Assembly (NCBI GenBank): GCA_009801085.1
Contig: VNWV01000026.1
Location: 62,001-126,000 of the forward strand
From: Lasiodiplodia sp. COLG20
Taxonomy: Eukaryota > Ascomycota > Dothideomycetes > Botryosphaeriales > Botryosphaeriaceae
Direction of reading: 5' to 3'
DNA: 64,000 nt
Position 1 is the stretch's first letter; every line of letters starts with the position of its first letter. The position numbers and the translations under genes were made by a program. Positions 1-12,204 of this stretch are shown piece after piece. Below the pieces are notes generated by a model. It saw only the letters and a list, made by a program, of their open reading frames with translations, searched no databases and was not told the origin of the DNA.

Positions 1-2143
<2,143 letters not shown>

Positions 2144-3143
2144 AGCTGGGGTTATATAGTTGGACGATGTGCTCACGCGGTGGAGTTTTTGGTGTTGTGC
2201 CTTTCATTCAGTCTGCACGTGGATACCTAATGGAACGTGCACTGGTGTCATGAATGAGCGTGCCTTTAAACCTCGTCTCCATCCAGGTCCAATCGCATCC
2301 TCCACATTGTAGGCGCTCCCTTAAAGGATGTAGAGAAAAGGTCCCACATGGCGATCGAGAACGAAAACGCCGACCTTTTCTGTTAGTTACCCAGCAGATT
2401 CGATTTCAGATTCCTGAGTCCTACTCACAGTTGCCATCTTAAGGTCCGTAAGAGCATGCCCCTCACCATTGTCAAGTGCGCCGCCGAGGGCACATACACC
2501 TACTATAGGCTCGAGGTCTGAGCTAAAGATTTAGTATCTAAGCCAAGCTGAACGCAGCTAAGTATCATGTAGCAATACCGTTAGTCTTAACGTGGGTCTT
2601 CAAGTGTGTTGGCGCGGTAAGATAGTAACACGATTCGCAACTCTTTTTCGAGGCCCTTACTCGTGTTCGCTGTAACATGATTTTCATATACAGGGACCCC
2701 TGCTCGTCGCTTGCATACGCAGCCGCCTACCTTCGGCTATAATACCCGATTGTGGCGGCTGCTGGTTTCAAATCTTCAGAAGGCGCGTATTTCTCTGGCG
2801 GCCCCCGTACCAAGCGGCGCTTAAACCCTTGCCCTTACCCTCCCTACCCCCCTCGGCAAGCGGAACGCTATTGGTTCCAGTGCTTAAGCGCCAATTCCCA
2901 CCGTATGCACCAGGACGAGATGAGCGGCTGAAACGTCTGGGATGGCGAAATACTTATGGCTGGAAACCCTCGTAGTCTCCTCCAGCCGTACTGTATTTCC
3001 TTCTGAATCTTACTCATCCACCAAACCCTTCTCGCGCTTCTCCTGGGCTCTTCTACTTCAAGTGAGTATTCAACCGCACCGCCCATCAACTACAGACCGC
3101 TGAACCTTCATATGCACAGCACCACCCCTGCCTCTCTTGCACC
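2144..3143. other. Intergenic region
   Basis: About 1 kb between two genes on the plus strand. I see no open frame with family features, no repeat and no RNA gene. It should hold the 3' end of the monooxygenase transcript and the promoter of the next gene. Confidence 0.5.
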
Positions 3144-3710
3144 ATGGCCCTCATCCCCACCCCACTCACCGCGGACCCCAACGACGACGACACCTCAACC
3201 ACATACACATCCGCCGCGACGCCTCCAGAGAGCGTCGTCGCCACCAGCCTCCACGACGACGACCAAGCGCGTCGCCGCTGCTGGCCAACACCGCAGCCCG
3301 GCCGCACCTGCCTGATCCGATCGGTCGCGACGGGCCAAGTACTAACACTACGCCGCGGCAAGATCATCCTCTCGCCGCCAGACGGGCGCGCATCGCACTG
3401 GGAATGCGCGGAAGCGGACGCGCCGGCGGGGGGTTGGCTGACGTTCCGGAACGGCGTGTCGGGGACGTATCTGGGGCGCGATGACCGGCTGCGGGTGTGC
3501 TGTTCGGCGGCGTGGCGCAAGGCGTGGGAGCAGTTTCGCGTGCGTGAGAGGCCTGAGGGGGTGGGGGGCAGCGTGTTGCTGATGGAGCATTGGTGGAGCC
3601 TGAGGCATGTGGGGGTGAGGGTGGAGGACGGGGTGGAGATTCTGGCGGTTATTGAGAATTGGGAGGCGGATGAGATGGTTTGGGAGTTTGTGGAGGTTTT
3701 GGACGAGTAG
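3144..3710 (+). CDS. Beta-trefoil-like hypothetical protein
   Basis: Single-exon gene of 188 residues. No signal peptide and no membrane segment, so probably intracellular. After a disordered Asp/Thr/Ser-rich N-terminus (about residues 1-55), the chain shows repeated short beta-strand units typical of a fascin- or ricin-like trefoil: TGQVLTLRRGKIILSP, WLTFRNGVSGTYLGR, LLMEHWWSLRHVGVRV and a closing WEFVEV. This pattern is common in ascomycete hypothetical proteins. Such folds often bind sugars, lipids or proteins, but no binding residues can be assigned here. The start codon is the ATG that gives the longest coherent frame; an overlapping minus-strand frame is less protein-like. The fold call is an inference from pattern. 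Confidence 0.6.
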   Translation: MALIPTPLTADPNDDDTSTTYTSAATPPESVVATSLHDDDQARRRCWPTPQPGRTCLIRSVATGQVLTLRRGKIILSPPDGRASHWECAEADAPAGGWLTFRNGVSGTYLGRDDRLRVCCSAAWRKAWEQFRVRERPEGVGGSVLLMEHWWSLRHVGVRVEDGVEILAVIENWEADEMVWEFVEVLDE

Positions 3711-4021
3711 GCAGGAGGAGTACTTCGGATGCGGCGGCGTCTTTGTGAACGAGGCTGGGAGAGTTGGATGGTTTGAGTTGACGTTGGCTTCTTCTTCCTG
3801 TTTCGTTGTAAGCCAGTCTTCGGTGCTGCTGGAATACTGAGCAGTCGAGGGGTATCTGTGAAGCTTTCCCGGTCAGACATGCTTTTCACATAACGTCACA
3901 TTCAACTATGAGACCATCCTTATAGGTGGAACAGAAATGGCTCCAGCGCTTCTCCGCTCTTACTCTAAACTCAACTAAAACAGTCTAAATCGACATCAGG
4001 TTGTGTTTCTTAGGGATTGAA
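3711..4021. other. Convergent intergenic region
   Basis: About 310 bases between two convergent genes. It should carry both 3' ends; no other structure seen. Confidence 0.5.
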
Positions 4022-6160
4022 CTAGCCCAATCTAGTCAACTGCCGCTCCAGTCTCTCCATCGGTATCTTCTCATTATACCACAGTTTGTCAACGCGGAAA
4101 ATTCCCGCGCGTTCAGTAATCCCTTCGACCTTCCAGAGTACTATAGCGTATAGGATGTTCCAACTAAGAGATCCTAAGATGACACCTGTGAAGATACGTT
4201 GTTTACGAGCTTGACTTTTGACAAAGTCTAGAAAGCCCCCGTCGTAGCCCTCAACCTCAACCCCTCGACTTGAGTCATCCACGTAGGAAGCGAATAGTCG
4301 ATCTACCGCTCCGAAAGAGGCAGCTTTGGCCTTTTGTACTCTTATCTTGATTTGTATTGTCCATGCGTCCAACCACAGGAATCGAGAGGGTGGGCAAGGA
4401 ACATATTTCAAGTATCTCCGTTTTTCGGTCTCAGCCCACGATCGAATGGTTTCATCCATCAATTCCACGTAGAGGCGGACGGGTTCGCCGTCGGTCGCTT
4501 TGTCTTCCAGATTCACTTCCAGATTCAGGCCGAAAAGAACGACCTTGGCCGCACTGAATCCAGCCCAAGACCAGCTCGGGAACCCGGCACGCCGCACGCA
4601 AGGGCTGTCCGCTTTCCACAACAGGCCGCGAAGAAATCCATCGCACAATGGCCTATTGACATCGGTAGGGCGACTCCCCTCGTCAGAACCTCGAGTCGAA
4701 AGAATCGGCACGCCCCACAAATGATACGTCGGCGGATCCATCTTCTCAAAAGCCCTCAAGATCCCCGAAAAAGCATTGAGGACGTCATCAGCCCGCGTCA
4801 ACTGCCTCTGGCTATACTCGTATATCCGCGCCGCTATCTCCGCCGGCCGACTCCCGATCCCCACAGCAGCGATTTCCTGCCACAGAAAGCCCGAGTGCAG
4901 CTGTTTCTCGAGCGAGAAGCCCGGGGTCGGCCGCCGCGTCTCCGCTCCGTGCGCGACCAGCGTCAGCCGGCACGCGAAGGACGCCTGTTCGTCGGTGAAA
5001 ACGAGGCACCTGCGCGAGAGCAAGCCTTCCTGGTACGTCCACGCTCTGGAGTTCCATTTGGATTGCGCTAGGACGTCGGATTGGTTGGGCCGGTATTCGG
5101 TCTCTGTGCCGTTGTGGAGGGCGCCGCTGAGGACGAGGAAGTTGCCGACTCTGCAGCTGGTGCGCGAGGTGCGGGGGCGCGTGCTGACGCCCGGAAGGCC
5201 GTGGTCGGCGTCGTCGCCGGCGGCGGCGATGATGGTGAAGGCGGCGGAGTGGTAGATGGAGTCCATGTTGCGGATGTGTCGGTTTTTCTCGACGGGGTTG
5301 GTGTCGTCGATGCAGTGTTTGTCGACCCAGAGGAAGGAGAAGCCCATTTCTAAAGTTACGCGGATTGCGTCTTCGATGGTGAGTTCGAGTTTGCGGGGGA
5401 GCTCTCTCGGGAATGTTGTCTTGTTGGCAGGCTGGGGTTGGGTGATTGCGTCGGCTTCGTTGAGAATGGCAGCGTTCTTGGATGCTCCATACTTCCCCCA
5501 GACGTAACTTAGAGAGACGTATTCCGTGTCATCCTCAGCCAATTCAATCATCCGGGTCTTACAGTTGATCACCTGCAAGCCTTGGATGGGCGATTTCTCC
5601 CTGGTGTTGCAATGTGTCCCATGATTTGCTAAGCAGCAGGACAGTTTGGCCTTCAAGTTTCCGAAGTTGATTTTCCATGGGTGCACGGCTTCCTGATCTT
5701 TAGAATGGATGCTGAGGTGCGCGACGTCGTCCTGAGGAGGGGCAATGGCATATTGACTCCTCATGCCGCGTAATCCGTTTTGTACGGCCACCGTGAATTT
5801 CTTCACGCGAATCGTGTCCTCCTCTGGCATTTGACGCATGTCGATACAGCTCCATATTCCCATACTATCCGCTTTGGCACGGAGCATACAACAAAGGGTG
5901 CAGTTGGACTCTTCCTCGATGGTAAAGAAATCGATTATGCCGGCTGAAGCTGCACGTAGCATTCGATCTTGGCACTCGTCGCAAGCAGTATTGAGATTCG
6001 CAGTTGGAGAAATAGGAATCAACCACTCTGGAACCGCTGCTGGTGCCGCATGTAGGACAGACTTTTGACGTTGGGTGCTGTTCTCAGCCAGCCTGAGCTC
6101 ATTGGAGGTTGGGCAAAGGGTCTGGTCCTCTTCGAGTGTGCTTCTCATTTTCTCTGACAT
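4022..6160 (-). CDS. HET-domain (heterokaryon incompatibility) protein
   Basis: Intronless gene of 712 residues. The HET domain spans roughly residues 214-375 and shows its three signature blocks: YVSLSYVWGK, then a block with MGFSFLWVDKHCIDD, then a block around IYHSAAFTIIAAAG leading to GLPGV. A fourth conserved part, WNSRAWTYQEGLLSRRCLVF, follows. Upstream are cysteine pairs (CDEC, CTLCC) that could bind metal. Proteins of this family trigger cell death on contact between genetically different hyphae, and HET is related to TIR-like domains. There is no NACHT or repeat domain, so this is a stand-alone HET protein; such copies are numerous in ascomycetes and mostly of unknown specificity. 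The start ATG is the first in frame after upstream stops. Confidence 0.9.
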   Translation of the reverse strand: MSEKMRSTLEEDQTLCPTSNELRLAENSTQRQKSVLHAAPAAVPEWLIPISPTANLNTACDECQDRMLRAASAGIIDFFTIEEESNCTLCCMLRAKADSMGIWSCIDMRQMPEEDTIRVKKFTVAVQNGLRGMRSQYAIAPPQDDVAHLSIHSKDQEAVHPWKINFGNLKAKLSCCLANHGTHCNTREKSPIQGLQVINCKTRMIELAEDDTEYVSLSYVWGKYGASKNAAILNEADAITQPQPANKTTFPRELPRKLELTIEDAIRVTLEMGFSFLWVDKHCIDDTNPVEKNRHIRNMDSIYHSAAFTIIAAAGDDADHGLPGVSTRPRTSRTSCRVGNFLVLSGALHNGTETEYRPNQSDVLAQSKWNSRAWTYQEGLLSRRCLVFTDEQASFACRLTLVAHGAETRRPTPGFSLEKQLHSGFLWQEIAAVGIGSRPAEIAARIYEYSQRQLTRADDVLNAFSGILRAFEKMDPPTYHLWGVPILSTRGSDEGSRPTDVNRPLCDGFLRGLLWKADSPCVRRAGFPSWSWAGFSAAKVVLFGLNLEVNLEDKATDGEPVRLYVELMDETIRSWAETEKRRYLKYVPCPPSRFLWLDAWTIQIKIRVQKAKAASFGAVDRLFASYVDDSSRGVEVEGYDGGFLDFVKSQARKQRIFTGVILGSLSWNILYAIVLWKVEGITERAGIFRVDKLWYNEKIPMERLERQLTRLG

Positions 6161-6913
6161 GGCCTCGTCACCATGGGCTGATCGACGCAGTTAATGTGTC
6201 CCTTGTTCTATGTTGTTGAAGCAAAAGGTAGCCCTGGCTGAGGTTCTCGACCAGATTAGTGAGAGTCACGAAAGGGGATGAATAAATAATAATGAAGAAG
6301 TTCAAGTTGTATGGGGGCTGAGGGAGCAAGTTGACGTGAGAGAGCGCAGAAGATAATATAGCTAGGATCGAAACAAGCTTTCACCGCTACATTCGTGGGG
6401 GCCAATAACAATACGTCAGTAATGCTGTGATTGCGGGAAATATTAACCGACAGTGAGTGGGTCCAGAGAGGCTAAATCCATTCTGTACTAAGAAACTTCT
6501 GAGGATTGGACTGAAGCGATAGTTTAGAATAGGTAAGTTGCTTGATTCTACTAACATACAAGATAGTGCATAAATATAGACGGCGGTGTACTTAAATCAC
6601 GTGACATTACCTCAGCAGACACCCTTCCATACGTATGCTATCAGGTTCTAAGGGAGTGGTAATGTCTGTGCTGCAGACTTCGTAGGAGAAATGGACGTCA
6701 CTGCCGGAGCACTTGCCCCTGACCGTGTTGGGAAAACGGATGGCATTGGAGGGCCTTTAAATCAGGTAGAACTTGCCACCCAACCTGCAAGCGATGGAGC
6801 GTATTCGATTTCGCAACCCTCATATCGTAGAGGGTACTAGAAAGCGTATAAGACGGGCCCAAGTAGGGCAATCGAGACCGCCGCCCAAAGCTTCACTCCA
6901 TTAGCCCACAACG
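6161..6913. other. Intergenic region
   Basis: About 750 bases holding the promoter of the HET gene and the 3' flank of the minus-strand gene that ends at 6914. No further gene or repeat seen. Confidence 0.5.
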
Positions 6914-7708
6914 TTATCCCAACATTTCAAAGACTCCACTTACAAGCGCATCCTTAACCTCCAACCCCCCACTCCCCACACTCCTCGGCGCCGCCGTCGA
7001 CGTGGACCCGGTCTCCACCGGCATCGTCGTCGTCTGCATCATCGCCCTCTGCGCCCACCACGACGCCGACACCTTCGAACAAAACCCCTCCATCGCCGCC
7101 CACGAACTCACCACATCACTCTCCACCCCCATCTCCGTCTGCACATGCTGCACGCACGACCCGTACGGCGCGTCGAACAGCGGGCCCACCCACGAATACG
7201 TCTGCGCGTCGGCGATCCAGTCGTTGCACAGGCAGGTCGCGACCGCGTCGGCGTCGCCGGAGACGAACGCGGCGCCGCTGACGCTGGCGCAGAGGGAGAA
7301 GGTTTCGAGGGCGGAGGCGCAGGTGGTGCAGAGGTCGTCGCAGGGTGCGGTGGTGCTGGCCGTGGCTGATGATGATGGGGCTGCGGAGGAGGAGGAGGAG
7401 GATGAGGACCCGAGGAAGAGATCGGATAGTTCCTCTGCGAGATCCTTGCCGGCGGGGTCCCAGGCTGAGGATGGCGCGGCGAGGATGGAGGAGGCTGCGG
7501 TCTGGGGCGGCGGTGTGATGGGCGCCGAGCCGGAGGGGATGCTGAGGGATGGCGCGGATATGCTGGTGGGCTTGCGGTTGTTGCTTAGCTTGCTCCCGAA
7601 GTTGGCGATGGAACCGGCGCCTTGGAGGGGATTCAGGCGGGGTCCGCGGGCTGCGGGGGTGAGCGTTGCTTGGAAGAGAAGCAGAATAATGAGGAGAGCT
7701 GTGTTCAT
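6914..7708 (-). CDS. Secreted serine-rich protein with eight clustered cysteines
   Basis: Intronless gene of 264 residues. An N-terminal hydrophobic stretch (MNTALLIILLLFQATLTPAA) is a clear signal peptide. A low-complexity Ser/Pro/Thr linker with a run of serines follows, then a compact domain with eight cysteines (CDDLCTTC, a single C, CLC, and two more singles), then a Thr-rich tail ending in a weakly hydrophobic stretch. The cysteine spacing does not match a CFEM domain well (no aspartate-bearing PxC pattern), so I do not call it that. It is probably an extracellular or wall protein. A function cannot be given; small cysteine-rich secreted proteins in plant-associated fungi include effectors, but nothing here proves that. 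Confidence 0.7.
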   Translation of the reverse strand: MNTALLIILLLFQATLTPAARGPRLNPLQGAGSIANFGSKLSNNRKPTSISAPSLSIPSGSAPITPPPQTAASSILAAPSSAWDPAGKDLAEELSDLFLGSSSSSSSSAAPSSSATASTTAPCDDLCTTCASALETFSLCASVSGAAFVSGDADAVATCLCNDWIADAQTYSWVGPLFDAPYGSCVQHVQTEMGVESDVVSSWAAMEGFCSKVSASWWAQRAMMQTTTMPVETGSTSTAAPRSVGSGGLEVKDALVSGVFEMLG

Positions 7709-9072
7709 GATTGAGGAAGTAGATTAGCTGTTCGCGAAAGCGCAGGCTTGGCGGTAATGGGAAGAAGGGGTCCGGCGTAGGTTGCAGTAAAATCTCGAAT
7801 GGTCATCTTGAGCAGAAAGTGCCATGATATATTACTTAGCACTTCCGCATATCAGGCCGGCGACATCTTCTCCATCATCACCAACATCGTTCTTCTAACA
7901 TAGCCGCAGGTGACGCCACGGGAAGGGGGGTGGTCGCGCGAATGAAAGAAGAATTGCGACTTTCCGTGTATGTTCCAAATCAAGTTTTTTTCAAAGGAGG
8001 AGCTGGTACACTAAAACAAGTAAGCTTTATTACAAAGCTTCTCCTCACGGCGGATGGCAACCATATTCCAAAAAACAATTGAAAAATAAGAATAAATCAA
8101 AGTATGGACGTATAATTCCTATTCTTTCTATCCACGTAGCCTTCGAATATCTACGACATCTCATTAAATAATACAAAGTAAAGATATTTGGGCCGAAGCG
8201 TGGGGTAGCTAAGCATGAGAGAAGCTTAGTGCAGACGGGCGATTAGTTTAGTAGAAAATCAAATATATTGCATTAGCTCTGGATCATCCGACGCCACTTC
8301 AGCTTCGTAATGTTGACTGATGCATAATGTGGCGTGCTGGCCGATTACCGTTTCCCGATTCTCATCCTCAAAAAGCGATGTGGTGGAGCCGAGCGTAGTG
8401 GCTGATTATGCCCTTCCACTGTTGAGCGGAGCTGTGAGAAGGCACATGTGATATCGCTCAACAAGGAATCCTTCACATCCAGATGCAAGCTTTCTGTATC
8501 TGAGATAAACTTCTCGACGTATAGAGCTGTTGGATCATCTTGGAGATAACCAGCTTCCAAATGCCATCATACCAAGTCGTAGACGAGCTGGCTACATGCA
8601 GCGATATTAAGTGCAACACGAGATTCGTTCGTACCGCGTCTCAGAAGCTGCCAGGCTGTAAAATCATTATGGACGGAGTCGCAGCTACAACACGTCAGTT
8701 GCAGATAGAAGACTAAGTCACACGGCTTTGCTTGTGCTTATCTGCAGGTCATCTCTCGCTTTCATAGGGTTATCCAGCAGCTAGCTGCAGTGCCTTGTAT
8801 GACTGTAGTAAGACGAGCGTGGCTTGTGTCGTGGTGATTGGTCGACAGCCCTTCCGGCCCCCAAAGCGCGGGGCTTAGCCGATTCCTTCGTGTGGGTGGA
8901 TTTATATAGATTATGGCCACCCCGAACATCAACGTCGTCTTATCTTCCTCATGTTTTATCGACTTCTATCGACGCCGTCCATGCAAGCACCTTAGAAAAT
9001 TTACGAAATAACTTCTAGACTTTTCGCAGCTTTATTGTCGGAGACATAGCGCACTCAGGGCAAAGCCGTCAC
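7709..9072. other. Intergenic region
   Basis: About 1.36 kb between divergent genes. There is an AT-rich stretch around 8070-8200. A 71-codon minus-strand frame at 8345-8560 has no recognisable features and is not called. Promoters of both flanking genes must lie here. Confidence 0.45.
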
Positions 9073-11634
9073 ATGGATTCTCCCATTTCCTTGTCGCCGC
9101 TTAGTCCCCGACATGGAATACCACGAACAGAAAGTCCCGATAGAGAAGATGAGATGGTATTTAGCCCCTTGTCGCCATTAATTCAAGACCAGCGATTTAC
9201 AAGGACGCGAGACAATACTATGAAGTATGAGGGCCATCAAGATATTTACGAAGGCTCCCCGGAGTTACCTACCGGCCCAAACGATGACGGTCGCAGTTGG
9301 GTTCCAAAACCGCTGCGCAAAAGCTTCACCAAGATATCCCAGCGGCTGCCAACGGGCTGGAGGCTGGGTACCTCTGGTGCAGCCCTGTTAACATTCCTCA
9401 TACTGGTAGCCAATATTTCAATAACAGCCGTCTGCTACTCCAAGATCCGCAACCAAGGCTACAAAAGCAGCATTGCACCGATCAGCACCGGCAACTGCGG
9501 CAGCATCAAGAAGCTTGGTGTTGGTATCCATCTCATCATCAACATTATCAGTACACTACTTCTTGGCGCGAGCAGTTACTGCATGCAGACCATCAGCGCT
9601 CCTACACGTGCTGATGCCGACAAAGCCCATGCAAAGGGCTCCTGGGTTGACATCGGCATACCGAGCTTCCGAAACCTCCGGTTCATCCAACGGAGAAGAC
9701 TTTTCGTTTGGGTGTGTCTTGGCTTGACGTCTATTCCTCTTCATTTGGTGTAATGCGTTCCACAGTCCCTTGCCGGCTCTTCTTCTGACTTGATTCAGAT
9801 TCAACTCTACCTTTTTCGTGTCGACCAACAACAACATGTATCAGATATACTATGCCGATGAGTCCTTTGCACGCGGTGCTCCTTTCAACGATACTTTCTT
9901 CCGGGACAAGCGAGGTGATTATTCAGTCGTCGATCCATGGAAAATACAAGACCAGCTCCTGCACACTCAAATCTACCAAAACCTCACAAACGACGAGTGC
10001 ATCGAAAGCTACGCTCAGACGCTCATGGAAGACAGAGGCACTTTAATCCTGGTAGTCGACCGGCCCGAGAACTGCAGCATCTTCCGGGACCCCAACATCC
10101 ACACCTTCCATTACGAAGACTGCGGAAACACATCGGCCACGTCCTTATACGACATGACAGTTTACAGCGTCGACATCCACCCAGCCATGGAGCCGTACGT
10201 CAGCAACTGGTACTACTGGATCTGCTCGCAAGAAGCCGCGTACCGCCGCGACGGCGGCGACCCCGAATACAACAAGCCACCAGACGAACTATGCAGCGAC
10301 GGCGCCTGGAAGAAGCAGCTCGGCGCTGACCCGTGGCTCGTGAGCGGCGGGCGCGTCAAGTACTGTCTCAGCGAGACGGTCAGCAACCAGTGCCACCTAA
10401 ACGTCGCCGTCAACCTCCTCTGGGTCGTCGTCGGCTTCAACGCCGCGAAGCTCGTCATCACCGCCGTCATGGCCGCGAGCAGCCTGATCAACCAGAACCC
10501 TCTGGTAACGACGGGCGATGCGGCGGCGTCATTCATCGAGTCGCCTGACCCGCGCACCAGGGGCATGTGTCTGTACTCGGCGGGCGAAATCATCGAAACC
10601 CGCACCGGCAAAGACGGGCCAGCGCCCGCCATCGCCCACGCCTACCACCCGCAGCAGCAACGGTGGTCCGCAGCCGTCAGCAAGCGCCGATGGATCCTCG
10701 CATCCGCCCTGTAAGGCACCCCCTTCCTCCCCTCCCCTCCCCTCCTCCCCTCCCATACCGCTAACCCCCCAGCAGCACCCTCCTCGCCCTCGCCACCATC
10801 CTCTCCCTCCTCGCCTACGCCTCCTCCATCCTGTCCCGTTGGTACTCCCGCGGCACCCTCTCCTCGCTCCTCTCCTTCGGCCTCGGCGCCATCACGCCGT
10901 ACACGCTGATCACGACCTGGGCCATCCCGCCGACCGGCAGTACCGCCGCCGTCGTGGGCGCCGTGCTCGTCGCGAACTTGCCGCAGCTGCTCTGCTCAGT
11001 CTTCTATGTCGTGCTGAATGGCGTTGTGACGAGCATGGCTGGGGCGGGGGAGTGGGCGGGGTACGGTCCCGGCGGAGAGGGAAAAGGTGGGGGAGGGGGA
11101 GGAAGAACAAAAGGAGGAGCAAAAGCGCTCCGCGTCTCCTTCCCGCAAGGCAGCCAGCGCTCGACGTATTTCCTGGCGCTGCCGTACCGGGTAGGCGTGC
11201 CGCTGATGTGCGGGTCGGCGGTGCTGCATTGGCTTGTGTCGCAGAGTATTTTCGTCGCGCAGGTGCGGCGGGTGTGGACGTATGAGGGGGACGACGTCAG
11301 GCCCGATGAGGAGGATGATCAGGGGGAGGATACGCTGACGACGTGTGCGTATTCGCCGCTGGCGATGATGCTGACGTGTGTGGTTGTTGCGGTGTTGTTC
11401 GTGGCGGTGGTCGGGCTGGGGAGGAGGAGGTTGAGGACGGGCGGCATGCCGCTGGCGGGGAGTTGTAGTTTGGCGATTGCGGCGGCGTGTCATGGGCCGG
11501 AGGGGACGTCGAGTTTGGGGGCGGTGGGGTGGGGGGTTGTGCGTGGGGAGGAGGATGGGGAGGAGGTTGTGGGGCATTGTGCGTTTTCGAATGAGCGGGT
11601 TGAGGCGCCGGTTGTGGGGAGGCTGTACGCGTGA
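9073..11634 (+). CDS. DUF6536-like multi-pass membrane protein
   Basis: Exons 9073-9749, 9799-10710 and 10773-11634 (the last acceptor could be 3 bases further on), giving 816 residues. A cytosolic Pro/Ser-rich N-terminus of about 90 residues is followed by a conserved block starting near GWRLGTSGAALLTFLILV, then NCGSIKKLGVGIHLIINI, a CMQTISAPTR motif and the segment that crosses intron 1 as PLHLVFNSTFF. This order matches the large ascomycete family carrying DUF6536 at its N-terminus. Several membrane segments follow (around NLLWVVVGFNAAKLVITAV, STLLALATILSLLAYASSI, MLTCVVVAVLFVAVVGLG). Function unknown; probably plasma membrane. The C-terminal 100 residues are encoded by GC-rich, repetitive DNA. 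Confidence 0.85.
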
Positions 11635-12204
11635 TACTTGTTTGATTGTCTTAGCCTGAGTGGGGGATGAATGGACTCATTCTACTTCAGCTCGGGCTGG
11701 AGAGAGCAAGGCTGACGGAATCGTCCACTACTAGAGTTGAAACAAAAACACCTCGGCCGCCAGATTTTCTTCAAGTCCGTCCCCCACGCTATTCTTCCCC
11801 ATATCATCTCATGAAGTCACTCAGTACAGCCAGCCTCATTGTTCGCGCCGTGCGGAATACACGTATAGTCTCATCTTCAATCGAAATCGTTGTCTCCTGC
11901 TACTGTCTGCTGCTTGTAAGGATGGCCTCGCTTATTGATAATTTTAATATATCTTATATTTCTTCTTTATAATTTTATAAAACGTATAGAAAGTAGAAAA
12001 AAGAGATACTATAAAAAATTTACAGTATTAAATTTATTTAAGGGTCGTATTCGACTATATTTAAGCGAGTATTAAGTACTTAAATGATATCGAGTCGATA
12101 CTCCGAGTGGTCAAAGGTTCTTTTATAGCCATGCTGGACAAGATTCTTAGTATATACGAAGGAAGGCGCGGAGCTAGTAATTACACCTCTACTGATTGTA
12201 ACGC
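11635..12204. other. Convergent intergenic region with AT-rich patch
   Basis: Between two convergent genes. From about 11940 to 12080 the sequence becomes strongly A+T-rich, mostly TA/AT dinucleotides, unlike the GC-rich genes on both sides. This looks like the residue of an old repeat altered by RIP (repeat-induced point mutation), but no inverted ends or target duplication could be found. Confidence 0.45.

Noticed and set aside
6914..7708. CFEM domain in the eight-cysteine secreted protein
   Set aside because: Eight cysteines are present, but the spacing and the expected conserved aspartate region do not fit.
8345..8560. 71-codon minus-strand frame
   Set aside because: Short, no conserved features, no splice partners seen; not enough to call a gene.
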